NCBI RefSeq assembly: GCF_965363235.1
Contig: NC_134849.1
Span: forward strand, 47,438,122-47,502,121
DNA from: Mytilus galloprovincialis
Lineage: Eukaryota; Mollusca; Bivalvia; Mytilida; Mytilidae
Direction of reading: 5' to 3'
Length of the DNA stretch: 64,000 nt
Shown here: piece by piece, positions 12,601-27,000 of the stretch
How positions within the stretch are numbered: position 1 is the stretch's first letter
How the letters are laid out: each line of letters begins with the position of its first letter
The notes under the pieces: model-generated
Databases searched by the model: none
What the model saw: the letters and a program-made list of their open reading frames with translations, nothing else
What the model was told of the DNA's origin: nothing
Translations under genes and position numbers: made by a program

Positions 12601-15600
12601 TTACGTAGTGGCCATCAAAATATGCCTACACCACCCTGATTTTGGCTACTTTTCACGTGTTTTTTTTTCGATTTTGAGCTCTTAAACGGATTTCAAAGTA
12701 CCATATTTTCATAAACATTCATCTGAGAATAGTTTATGGACCATGACCTGCTTGGTTGAAGTCCCTGCTATCATGGCAGTTCAGCTGGGGCAGTTCAAAA
12801 AAAGTTTCGAGGGTCATACGGGCCATCAAAGAATGGTTGTAGCCATCACGCCAACAGGCGAGATTGGGGGCGAAGGAGAGAGGATAACATCAGGGCTTTC
12901 AGAATTTCTTTTAAAAGAAACAGCCAACACATGGTGTCAAAAAAGGAAGAAAAAAAAACCAAGAAAACAATAACAAAAACATTACAGAAAATTCGAAAAA
13001 TTGAACAACACAATTAGTGGAAGATATTAGCAAGCAAAATCGAGGGAATTGTGCCAATGATGATACAAGCATGAAAATTACCACAAAGCATCATTATTAT
13101 ATACTTTGTAAGAAATAACTGCTGGCCATTAAAAAAAATATTTTTTTCAAGATGGCCAGGGCCATTTTCTAAAATGGCTGTTTTCTTTAGTTTGAAAATA
13201 CTGATTTTTCTGGAAAACGTTTCTTTGAACTTCTTTTAGTAAAAACCAATTACCAGGTTTGGTGGCTGCCTTCCTTACATCACATATTTATTAAAAATGA
13301 ATATTTGACATATCCAGTATTTGCGCATGCGCGAAAATGTAACAAAATTCTTTCATAAACATTTGAACTATTTACTACATATTTATTGTTTTTGGATTTC
13401 TAATGATATTATGAATTGGTTCAATAACATTTTTCAAGGTTATGATACACATGTGTTTCACACTTTTGCGCATGTGCAAACTATTTATAGACACCAAGAG
13501 CGATTTGTATGCCCTACCAGTCAATTCTCAGGTATTCGATGGTTAAGGCGAAAATGTAGTTAATCTGGAGAAACATCAAATGTAACTGCAGATCAGCAAC
13601 TTTTGGAAATGCTTAAGCAAATTCAGTGGGAATGGCCTGATTTGTAAGGAAAATATAAGTGTATCGTCATGTTTGGTAGATTGCACATTGAAATGACTTG
13701 TTATAAAACTCTGGGTGATATATTGCGTGATAGGGGATAGACATGTTGTCTTACTGAAGCCAATATTGTAACACCAAGAACGGCAGATTTTTTTTTATGT
13801 ATGTTCAAATGTGCCTAGGACTAGACAGGCGCATCAGACAACTGCATGTATTTTGCTGAAAAATTGTTAATTTCAGATTATGAAAGCTAAACTCAGAATA
13901 TATAATTATGTCATGACTCTGTGACGTTCAATGATTTAAAAGACTGGTGTAAGGAAATAAAGTCATCTCGGCCACAGTTTAATTCCTGGCGTTCAATTAT
14001 AAATTAAGAACTTCTTCTGATTTTGGTATTATGCTCATTTCATAAGTTAGACAGTCCATATAAAGCATGATAGCGTATTGTTTTATGTCTTGATCGTGTA
14101 AATTATGCTCGATCGTTACCGACTCATCTCCGAGATATGACTTCCCTTCCCGAACATCACCCACAGGTGGCAATGGAATTTGAATATGATAATTTCATTG
14201 TACGTAAGACCAGTAAATTTCTTTCGTGTAACACAATTGATCAGGCACAAAAACAGAATAATGCAATTGTGAAGGGCGATATTGGTGCCATAGGATTAAC
14301 CGAAGATCCCATTTAGACAAATGGATGGTAGCTGGACCAGGAGTCAGTATACTAGAAGATTAATTTGAAAGATCTAGTGGTTTGGGTCATTCTAAAACAG
14401 ACGAACTACATAATGAAGACTCTACGAAAACACAAAAAGATTTCTTTAAACAGCTTTGAAGGCTTTGCAAGTATGAACGAGTCTGGAAATTTATTTCTAA
14501 AAGAGTCGTCAGATTTGTAAAAAAAAATACTTAATTTTGGAAATTGTTGATTTGAAAACAGGTAAGATATGTAAATAAACTCCAAGATATTGGTCCAAAT
14601 AATACGAAGATCTTTTGAAGCAAATGCAAAACGAAGGAAAACCTGCTTTTTATAACCAAATAAAAAAGAACAACTTCCTATTTTGGCCGCAAAATGAAAC
14701 TGGAAACGTCTTTGTCAAAAACAAAGCTAGAGAACATTAAAAGTGATTGCGATATCTTTTCTAGACGTTTCATTTCTTGTCACCAGTAGACAGTTTTACT
14801 TGGAATATTTCTTTATCCATAGAAACCAAACTGATCCTCCGTCTTTGTCTCGGGATGTGACTTGAAATAGTGGTATTAAATCGCTGCAAATGGGTTTACT
14901 TGAAACATTCTGCGATTTGCTGATCCAAATTTGGACGCATTTATCGTTGGTGGGGCAGCAATGTTTAATTCCAGGTCACAAAGTTGGGCAAACATATTTG
15001 ATGATTATGCAAATGATGTCATACTGCCTTATGTAAAATCTTGCATCGATAAGTATTCAAAAGTAGACATTGTATTTGATGTTTACTAAATGAATAATTT
15101 AAAGGCTGCGAAAAACAAAGGCAAGGTTCTTGTGCCAGATGGAAAGGTGTTGGTTCTGGTAGAACACCAAGGGTATGGAGTAGTTTTCTCTGTGAAGATG
15201 ACAACAAAACGAAGTTGTTCAAGTTTCTTGCTGACAAAATTGCTTCTTAAGAGACTAATATAAATGTGTATGTTACTCATGGAGAAAATATTCTTTGCAA
15301 TTTCAATAAAGATACTTGCTATCTATCCCCTTGTAATCATAAAGAAGCAGATACACGAATGTTTGTCCATGTTCGGCATAATTATGAAAAGCGTTGTAAA
15401 ATGTAATTTTAGGTAGTACTGACACAGATGTAATAGTATCAAGAATTGCAGCAATCGCAAAATTAGGTAGAACAAATTGCGGATAGGTTATGGAAGGAAT
15501 AACGACTTTTGATGGCTTCCTGCACGCGACATATCAAATGCGTTTGGTCCTTGTGTTGCTGCTTTTCCTTTCGTCCATGCATTTAGTGGATGTGGAACTT

Positions 15601-18600
15601 TGTCGAATTGTCATAAGAAAGGCAAAACGTCAGCTTGGCTAACAATGGAAGGTTTTCCAGATGTAAAGGATGTTTTTTAGGCTTAAGTATGGAGCGAGGC
15701 ACGATGTGAATTGTTTGCCAGGAAGCAGCGGCGTTGTGATGCAATTCCGCCTACAAGAGGTTCTTTTCCAGAGCACATCAAAAGAGAAGTATATCAAGGA
15801 GGAGTTGCTTGGGCTCAGCCTGATTTATGTATTCGACAGGTACGTGTTCCAAGTCATGACCACTGTGGTTGGATGAAAGAAAGAATCTATGACAGTTGGA
15901 AACCAAAATGGACTTCTTTGACTGCCGTTGCATCCTCGTGTCAGAAAATTTTGAAATGCGGAGCCAAAAACCGAGCTGTGTTGGTAACTGTAGATTCTAC
16001 CGTTCTGGCCTTCCTTGTATGGGTTGTTGTATAGGCAACTATCAGATAATTATAGAATAAGCGACCTGTCTTTCTAACCAAACTAGGCATTTAAACTTAA
16101 CAAAGAGTGTTAACACTTGTTAAGTTGATGGAAATTATAAAAATATTTTCTACGTATTTGCCGCCATTTTGGAACCGGAAGTCACTATTTTTCTTCATTT
16201 ATGTGTTGTTTCGTCGTACTTAGGAACTTTTTTTAACGTTGTATCATAACTTACATTGGATTATACATCCCTTGTGAAGTTGCTTGAAAGTATAAAAATT
16301 GAAATTTTTTGACTTTTTTGCCGGCATTTTGAAACCGGAAGTCACCTTTAGTTTCATTAATGTATTGTCTAGTCGTAATTTAGAAACTGTCATTTACTTT
16401 TTATTAAATCTAACATTGGATTTTACATATAACACACCTTTTAAAGGATTAACGAATTATTGTCAATTTGTAATGACGCCATTTCCGAAATGTGTGGTGG
16501 CCATCTTGAAAAAATGATTTTCTTTTCTGGCCAGCAGCGGATTTTTTTTTAGTATCATTTAGTCAACCTTTATACCAAATTTCATGCTTGTATCACGATT
16601 TGCACAATTATGTCCATAATATCTCCCACTAAATGACAATAGTTCACTTTATGTCGTGATGCCTTTTTGAATATATACTTTTTAGTAACACAAACTGAGT
16701 CCATTACGTATAACTTATTTAGTTATCTCAGTATTAATTAATTGTAGCGATTTTCTTTATAGGAGCTGGATATTTAGCAAAAGAGTACATTCTAGATTGC
16801 TGTGGGCTTTTAAGTGGATTCAACGTGGAAATAGCTGGACTGGGCACACTACACCTTCAAATATGGCGCCAGTCCGGGTCAACATATACACTGGTTCATT
16901 CTTCACAATATACTTTCAGTACAGGTGAGAAAACATTAGAATGTTCTTTCGTTCATAATACGAAGGAAATAATTATTAAAATCTATAAAGCAGACTAGTA
17001 TGATATTTAAAAACAAGAATCTGTCCATAGTACACAGATGCCCCATCCGCATTATAATTTTCTATGTTCAGTGGACCGTGAACATGAGGACAAGTTTCAA
17101 GTTGATTGGACTTCAACTTCATCAAAAACTACCTCGACCAAAAACTTTAACCTGAAGCGGGACAGACGGAAGAACAAACGAACGGACGAACGAATGAACA
17201 GACGGACGAACGGAGATACAGACCAGAAATAATTATGCCCATAAATGGGGCATGAAAAGAAAAACATCAGGTTTTCTATACGAAAAGACAAGCAACATTT
17301 GTTTTAAAAAAAAAATCACGAAATAAATTGGAAACATTCGACAAGATATTTAAAGCATTATTTTCATTTTCAAAAAAAAACACTTTGAAGATTTTTTTAT
17401 CAACTGCCAGTTAAGATAATGATAAATATGGAAATACAATCAGCTTGGTATTCAGTTTTCTGTGAATGCGTAAGTTGTTTGTTGTATTAATGTCATAGAC
17501 GACAAAACATTTCAATTGCGTTAAACCAAATGAGAGGGAGAGATTTTTGTATGTCCAAAAACCTTTTTCGAACAAGAAAAAGTGTGAAAGTTATAACGCC
17601 TCTGTCTACTGTTTTCTTTGAAATGTTTACTATTTAAGGGGTCATACCAGTTGCATATAAATTAAAATAAGTAAAACATGTGACACAAGTACAACCAATC
17701 GTATGATAGATAACAAAAATGAAAAATAAATAAGCCATTTAGAGCGTTCTCCATATTAACGTGTTTAGATCGCAAGAATCACAACTATTCTACCTCCATA
17801 GAGAGGACAATTATTTTTCGCGTTTATCTACATGCAAACTACGATTATACTACTTTAATATATAGAGACTCTCTGTATTCTGCCAGGGACTTTCTATGTT
17901 ATTATAGAAAGTCCCTGATTCTGTCTACTGTTTCTTTGAAATGTTTACTATTTAAGGGGTCATACCACTTGCATTGTTGTTTTTGTAAGTAAAATATGCT
18001 CAACTTCATCTTAAACTACATCGACCAAAAACTTTAACCTGAAGCGGGACAGACGGACGGAAGGACGACCGAACGAACGCACGGATGCACAGACTAGAAA
18101 ACATAATGCCCATAAATGGGGCATACAAATTTATTGTTGAAAGGGAAAATAGTGATTTGGCAAAAACGAAAGTAAGGTAGAGATAAGAGGAAGGCAGGAC
18201 CTTTTTGGGGGCGTCGGGATCTGGTGTTTTTAAGCTCCTGATTTTGGGATTGATCCTTAATTACGTGATCCGGGAATATATTTTTTGATTTCGGGATATG
18301 AAGTTTCTTTAAATTCTGTATCTCGGGATTTCATGGTTTTAAGTCCGGGATTTCGGGATCAGGACCCCTCCGACCACCCCTCAAATTAGCCTTAGTCGGT
18401 CTTAGTCATTTATACATGATTCATATCCTACCAGTGGAATGTTAATAAGGCTCTTAAAAGAAAAAGCACTGAAGAGTTGTCCTAGAAGCATATTTTGTTA
18501 GACTCATAATGGTCTATATACAAGCAGTTACATTTATTACATATTTGAAACGGTGCAAATTTTTAATTTGATTTAACGAAGCATTGTAGCAAAGGAGAAG

Positions 18601-20978
18601 AATAATTGTGGTCTGAGGCCAGAAACACGAAAATGAATTGAATTTAACAGTAAGGAAACAAATATCGGACTTTGGAAAAAGGGAGAGGGCTTTTTGTACA
18701 TTTTATGAAATTCTTTATACATGATATCTTTTACAAAAAATCATCCTACAACAGTTCACAAGCTGTATGCCCGCGATTTCGCGGGTGTGTTCTAGTATAA
18801 ATGAAATGAAAATATGTATATTCTTATTTTGTTTTTTCAGCTGACGCACTTACAGTTCACTATCTACCAATAGATGCCGCAGACCAACCAACTATATTGG
18901 AGAACGACATGCTAGGCTGGTAAACTTCACTATTAGAAAAACAATAAGCTTCACTTTATGATATGATGTGAACCTTAACTCTACGATATATTCATATATG
19001 ATAGGACAGTAAGCTTTACTATATTATAGGATGGTAAGTAAGCTTCACTAAATGATGGGACGGTAAACTTCACTATCTGATAGGATGTCAAGCGTCATTA
19101 TCTGATAGGATCGTAAGCTTCACTTTCTGACAGAATGGTAAACTTCACTATCTGATAGGATAGTAAACTTCACTATCTGATACATTGTAGGATGGTAAGC
19201 TTCACTTTCTGACAGAATGGTAAACTTCACTATCTGATAGGATCGTATTCTTCATTATCTGACAGGATGGTAAGCGTCACTATCTGATAGGATGGTAAGC
19301 TTCACTATCTGATAGGATGGTAAGCTTCACTATCTGACAGGATGGTAAGCTTCACTATCTGACAGGATGGTAAGCGTCACTATCTGATAGGATGGTAAGC
19401 TTCATTATCTGACAGGATGATAAGCGTCACTATCTAATAGAATGGTAAGCGTCACTATCTGATGGGATGGTAAGCGTCACTATCTAATAGGATGGTAAGC
19501 TTCACTATCTAATAGGATGGTAGGCTTCACTATCTTATATGATAGTAAGCTTCTCTATCTGATAGGATGGTAAGCTTCACTATCTGATAGGATGGTAAGC
19601 GTCACTATCTGATAGGATGGTAAGCTTCACTAAATAATCGGACGGTAAACTTCACTATCTGATAGGATGTCAAGCGTCACTATCTGATAGGATCGTAAGC
19701 TTCAGGATGGTAAGCTTCACTATCTGATAGGATGGTAAGCTTCATTATCTGATAGGATGACAATCGTCACTATCTGATAGGATGGTAAGCGTCACTATCT
19801 GATAGGATGGTAAGCGTCACTATCTGATATGATTGGAAGGTTAGCTTTATCAACGATAGTATGGTAAGCCTCACTAGATAATTGTTATTGGGTGGTGAAC
19901 CTCTCTTTATGATTGGAAGGTCATCTTTACTATATGATGATAGGATAGTTTACCTCACTTTGTGACAGGGAGGTAGGCCTGAAAAAATCTGTGGTTAATT
20001 TTGTGTGTTAAACTATGCTTGGAGCTAGAAATGTTATTTTTATGTAGCATTGTTGTTTCTGACTACCCAATATCATCGGATGAATAGTTGTCTCATTGGC
20101 AGTCATATCACATCTTCATATTTTTATATTTTAGAAATATTCTATAAAAATTAGTACAGGAAATATATGGAAAAATCATGATAAATATTTTCCAAGGAGA
20201 AACGTCCAGCGAGAAAAAGTAGCACACTTATGTATTGTGAAATATCTTTGATCTGAGATCACCACAGAAGTCAGAAAGGGCTCCTTATAAAATTAACATT
20301 AATCAAGTAAACGTTATCATTTTAGTTGTTACGAATATTGCATGCTGACTTCAAATATAGGATGTTTCTATTATTATAGGTATACTAGTGGAACGGATAT
20401 GGTACCATACAATGGAGCAGGAGCCGTAAATCAAAATTACCGAGTAGATGCCGGTTCAGCATCTGGTCCAACGCCCTTTAATTCTGGGTCTCTTTTAGGT
20501 GGAAGATCATATGCCATCAATTTTGTAACCGCAGTTAGTGAGTATATATATATTATTGTTTGTAATATCGATAATACCCTCAAGATCGTGTAGGACCCAC
20601 CAGTCTTTAATCTTCAGGCTTTTTGGTAGGACAGTTTTCATCAAAGCTACCTGAAAATTTAATCATTTATGGTTAATGATACTAAAAAATGTACAGTCTT
20701 AAACAATAAACTGTTTGAAAACTATAAATAATAAAAGATAATCTACGTGTCGCACTTTGCTTTACTATATATGACTTTAAATGACAAAAAAAGAATCAAA
20801 AAAATATATACACCAGTACTTTAAGTAAAATGAGTACTTATTGATTTCTTAAAACCCCAGAGTAGTAAAACAGAATTTAACAGTTGTTTGTCTTTTTCGT
20901 CGCGGTAAATTTTAAAATTAAGTTATCTGCAAGATTCGTACAATATGAAAAAATAACAGTATTACATTTCGAAAACTC

Positions 20979-21012
<34 letters not shown>

Positions 21013-24000
21013 CAATGAGGGTGTAATGTTAGTTATGACATTAATTGGATTTTTTCCTTTGATGTTTTAATGAAATAATTTGCTTATAAAGTGTGGTGAG
21101 GGAAAACCATGGTATATTATATGCAAATTGATGTTGTACCATACTTTGCTAATTAAAACTGCAACTCAACTAGAATCCAAAGGAAAGAGGCGGAGCTTAG
21201 CTATTGTACAATATATTCATTTTCATGTTATTCCATGGCTGAAGCTCCATCTTTTTTTTAAAGGTATCCGCCTCTGAAATATTTAGGAAACTGAAAAATG
21301 TACTAAAATTTCAAGATTTGCATTTGTTTTCATTTTATAACAAAAATCAATAAATCATGTGTACCACATCTTAAGAAACCCTTTTCAAACTATAATATAG
21401 GATTGTTACGAGTTCCCTTAATTTTGGAAAAATTACTAAATGTTTCTTCTTTCAGTTTTGAAAAAAATAAAATGTACTATCATTTTTTGTTGTTGCAAAA
21501 ATTCAATTTAATTACGATTCAAAAAGGGGGGTAACTATAGAAAAAGGAATAAATGTTGGCTACAAAAATCTGTGAAAAAACATGATTTTTTTTGCGATCA
21601 GTTAGGGGGACATACACTATCCACGATCCCTGAATCCGCCACTTTTTTTTAAATACATTGTTTTGTCATTAAAATTGTGTTTTAATAGATAATCTAATAA
21701 TCGAATTAATAAAATCACGGAGCTAGAGAAAAGCAGTTTGTATGGAAACTATATATGTATAAATATGTTTTTTTCAATGAGATGAACAACCTGTAAAATA
21801 TGATTAATTTGTATGAAACCTTGAAAACCAACAAAAAAAAACCAATTCTTACCGTCATTAGAATAATTATTTCATCCTTGTTGCTGGAATCCGACATTTT
21901 TGTGTACTTTCTGATGATATTATAAAATTACCTGCGCATACGAGCATACACGGGGCGCTTTACTTTCTGCAAATTCTGGGGTACTATTACATGCAATACA
22001 CAAAAGACCATACAAGAGGCGCAAAAATGACTTGCGCGAGCTTCCATTTCATTGGATAAAACTGTAACGTGATCAATTTCCAATTTTAGCTCAAGATCTT
22101 GAAACTGTCAATCATTTGATTTATATTACAAATTTTATATACCATGTGTCTTACTCATTAACATATTTAAACAAACTCATCCTTCGGATTCGTTTGTTTA
22201 AATATGTTAACTCGTAAGAACCATGGTATATATAGTACTTAAGGGGCAAAATTTTCACGTAAATTAAGACGGGGACATGATTGTTATATTATAAAGACAC
22301 ACTATTCTAACACCGAATCAAGCCGTATTTGACTTTAGTTATAAATGCCTGCCTGCATAGGTGAGAAGCAGCATATGCCAACTTTCAAGTCTGTTTATAT
22401 ATGACCCGGCGATGGAAGACACCGAAATCTCCTGGACATGTAGAGCATTTAAACATGACCTGTAACCAATTTATCAACATTTCTTGATCTTTCAATCATT
22501 AAAATAACAAAAGGCAGAACGAAGAACGCAAAATAAAAAAGTTCAATTACAAAATACTAGATAAAACTTTATTGAAGAATGCTGTCATTGATACATGATA
22601 GGTTGAACGAATTACTTAGCCTACATTGTACGTTTTGGCAAAAATGTCATGGCAACATCGTTGTCATTTTCATATTACATATCCACAATAATTCCACATG
22701 TCAATAGACAATTACTTTGTGTAAATATCAGCGAAATAAGACTGTTACATATTCTCCCACATTTCAGATTCAGCACCGTATTTTACGAACGGGGGTACAA
22801 AGGTTTCATTTTTGGACACAAAAACTGTATCAACTGGGATAACATTATACCAGATGAGTTTTACAGACGACAACAAAGATGATACCGCTTTAACAGTTGA
22901 AATGACCAACAAGGCAGACACTACATTTATAAGTGACCTACAACGTAAGTTGTGTAATTGTTTTTATGCGCATCCATTACAACAGAAGGAAAATGTATTT
23001 TATTCCAATGGTTACTTTTATATTTTACGAATGGACAAACATGTTAGCATACAATATGGTCTAAAACTGTGGACACATGTATCAACATAAAGTACAGTTT
23101 TAAAACCAGAGGCTCTCAAGAGCCTGTGTCGCTCACCTTGGTCTATGGGGAGAGATCCGTTTGCGCCAAAAATGCGTCCTTTTGCGCCACAACTTTTTTT
23201 CTCAGATGCTACGTTTGCGCCACATGTTTTAAAATTAGATGGTTTCATTTGCGCCAAAAATAAAACATACGATTGCGCCAGTTAAAAGAAAATTACTTCC
23301 TTACTCCTTTATTTGGACTTGGAACCGACAGTGTAACACGGCACATGTTTCCTTTTCTGAAACATATGTTTTTATTACTGCTGCTGCATGGGTACTTCCC
23401 AATTTAATGTATGTAGTAGCTTTCAACTTCTTTTTATTGTCAAAAAACACAAACATTGAAGGATGAAATCCATAAAATAGGTAATAATAGTTCATAATAA
23501 TAATAAAGCCCATACGCATGGTGGGAACAAAGCTCTGTGTCATCAACATTTGTGACTAAAACATAAAGAGCAAACACTTCTATTTTCTATATTGGCATAT
23601 CTTTGTTAAGCAAAGCAATAAGTTTTATTCTCTCTCTGTACATTGACTGTCTTATGCTGCTTAAGTCATTTAATTCTCTTCAGAAACTTGTCTTTATGGT
23701 GAAATATCTTCTAACATGTGATACCTTTTGGGGCAAAAATAAGAATACATATATAGTAATCAGTAATATTTATGATAGATATATGTACAGGTAAATTGGC
23801 GCAAATGAGTTCCGAATATTGGCGCAATTGATACATTTTGAAAATAAAATTTGGCGCAAATGATACCCCTGAAAAACAGTAATTGGCGCAAAAGGACTGC
23901 TGCCGGTCTATGTGCACATTAAGAATGGACACAGATAAATTCATGACAAAATTGTGTTTTAGTGATGATGATGTGTTTGTAGATCTTTATTTATTGAACA

Positions 24001-27000
24001 TTCTTGTTGCTACAATTATCTCTATCTATAATGAACTTGGCCCAGTAATTACAGTGGAAAATATTTCCTAAAAATTTACAAAAATTAACAAAAATTTATG
24101 AAAATTGTTAACAATTGACTATAAAGGGCAATAACTCCTTAAGGGGTCAATTGACCATTTTGGTCATGTTGACTTATTTGTAGATCTTATTTTGCTGAAC
24201 ATTATTGCTGTTTACAGTTTATCTCTATATATATAATAATATTCAAGATAATAACCAAAATCTGCAAAATTTCCCATGTCAGATATGCTCTAAATGCTTT
24301 GGTTTCAAAGATATAAGCCAAAATCTACATTTCACCTCTATGTACTATTTTTAACCATGGCGGCCATCTTGGTTTGTTGGCCGTGTCACGCCACACATAC
24401 CCCAATAATGATTGTGGCCAAGTTTGATTAAATTTGGCCCATTAGTTTCAGAGGAGAAGATTTTTGTAAAAGATAACAAAAATTTACGAAAAATTGGTCA
24501 AAATTGACTATAAAGGGCAATAACTCCTTAAGGGGTCAACTGATAAATTTGGTTATGTTGACTTATTTGTAGATCTAACTTTGCAGAACATTATTGCTGT
24601 TTACATTTTATCTCTTTCTATATTAATATTCAAGATAATAGCCAAAATCTGCAAAATTTCCTTCAAATTACTTATTTAGGAGCAGCAACCCAACAACCGG
24701 TTGTCCGATTCATCTGAAAGTTTCAGGGCAGATAGATCTTGACCTGATAAACAATTTTACCCCCAAGTCAGATTTGCTCTAAATGCTTTGGTTTTTGAGT
24801 TATAAGCCAAAAACTGCATTTTACCCCTATGTTCTATTTTTAGCCCATGTCAGCCATCTTGGTTGGTTGGCGGGGTCACCGGACACATTTTTTAAACTAG
24901 ATACCCCAATGATGATTGTGGCCAAGTTTGGTTTAATTTGGCCCGGTAGTTTCAGAGGAGAAGATGTTTGTAAAAGTTAACGACGACGGACGACGACGAC
25001 GGACGACGACGACGACGACGGACGCCGGACGCAAAGTGATGCGAAAAAAAAGCAGCTGGCCAACATACAGTACAGTCTTAAACAACATATATCTAGGTCA
25101 GCATACAATACAGTCTTATCGAATTGATATCTAGGTCAGCATACAATACAGTCTTAAACAATTGTTTTATAGGTCAGCATACAATACAGTCTTAAACAAT
25201 AGACAACTGGCTAACATACAATACAGTATTAAACAATAGAAATCTAGGTCAGCATACAATACATTCTTAAACAATAGATATCTAGGTCAGCATACAGTCA
25301 GTCTTAAACAATAGATATCTAGGTCAGCATACAATACGGTCTTAGACAATTGATTTATAGGTCAGCATACAATACAGTCTTAAACAATAGACAACTGGCT
25401 AACATACAATACAGTATTAAACAATAGAAATCTAGGTCAGCATACAATACATTCTTAAACAATATATATCTAGGTCAGCAAACAATCAGTCTTAAACAAT
25501 AGATATCTAGGTCAGCATACAATACAGTCTTAAACAATTGATATATAGAAACAATAGACAATAGCCTGTTGTTTTCACGAATTACTTAGCATCTGAGTAA
25601 CTCTAGATAACACAAGCTACATTTTAGAAAAATGACTGAAAATATTTATGTCTTCGACCTATTAAGATCGTCGTAATTCCAGTTACGATTATCGGTTGAA
25701 CACCAGTGAATATACGGGAAAAAGAATTGTATTTGATACTCGGTGCTTCATTAGTTTTCTCCAAATTTTCAATGTTTCTTATAAACTTTTTTGTTTTATG
25801 ATTTCAAGATATTACTCTTAGTTACTTTTACTTGTATATATATAGATATGTGTGTGTTTAACTCAGTTATTTTATTGTTGCTGTTACTTTTGTTTATGTC
25901 ACAAGTATAATGTTACTTATATGACAAATAAAGATTATTATAAAAAAAAACATGCCCTGGAATAAAAAAAAAAAAAAAAAAAAAAAGAAAGACTATGAAT
26001 GACCATCGATGCCTAAGTTAGTGAATTCTCAAATCGCATTACACTGACAATGTAACTTTAATGTCTTTGATTAGATCGGATTAAGTCAAAAGCAACAGAC
26101 TGGACAGTTGGAGAGTATACACTTGAATACAGCGTGAAGGACCAGTGTTTGAATGAGGGTACTACATCTTTAATCGTTTGTGTGAACAATACGGTTGGTA
26201 TATACATGTATCTATCAAACAGGTTGAATCATCACAATGTCGTTGATTGATAACATGTTGACTAATTATTTACAAATAGATCTAGATTCAAAAATATTCT
26301 GGTTTAAAAGAGTAGTTCAAGGGAAATCTTTTAATCGTTATATATATATATATGTTATAGTCAGTTCAGCAATGTATTTAAATAATAAAAGGTAACTACT
26401 AGACCACGAAGCTCAGTACAATCGAATACACGTTTTGCAATGACAAGATATTGTGCTTTCAATCTTGTCTTTTACACTTAAAACTGTCTATGAAATTGAC
26501 TATTAGGCGGATCCAGTGGGTCCTGGTGGGCGCCCCCTTTTTGTGGGAAAAAATTGGTTGATTTATATCAGGAATCACTGAATTGCATGTACCATTTCTA
26601 AAATACACGTAATACTATACCCTTACAAACGAAACGTATTTATTGTAACGTTTCAATTATAGGCACCAGAGATAAAGAATACTGTGATATCTTATAACAT
26701 AAAAGAAAATAACAATGACGAAACCCAAATTATGTCGCTAACGGTTACAGATAAACAGACCTACAGATGCAACCTTGGAACAGTCAGCCCGAATGATGGG
26801 ATATTTATCATCAAACAACCAACTGGAACTGATCGTAAGTTGCTTTAAAATAAACTTATTTTCGCGGATACTGAATTTTGCGTTTTACCCTTTCTAGTCC
26901 ACTTCGCGGCTATTTAATTTCGCGATTTTCTTATTTACCTAATGTAGTTTAATAAACAAAGTTTTACATATCCACCACGATTTATATTCGCATTAATTTT

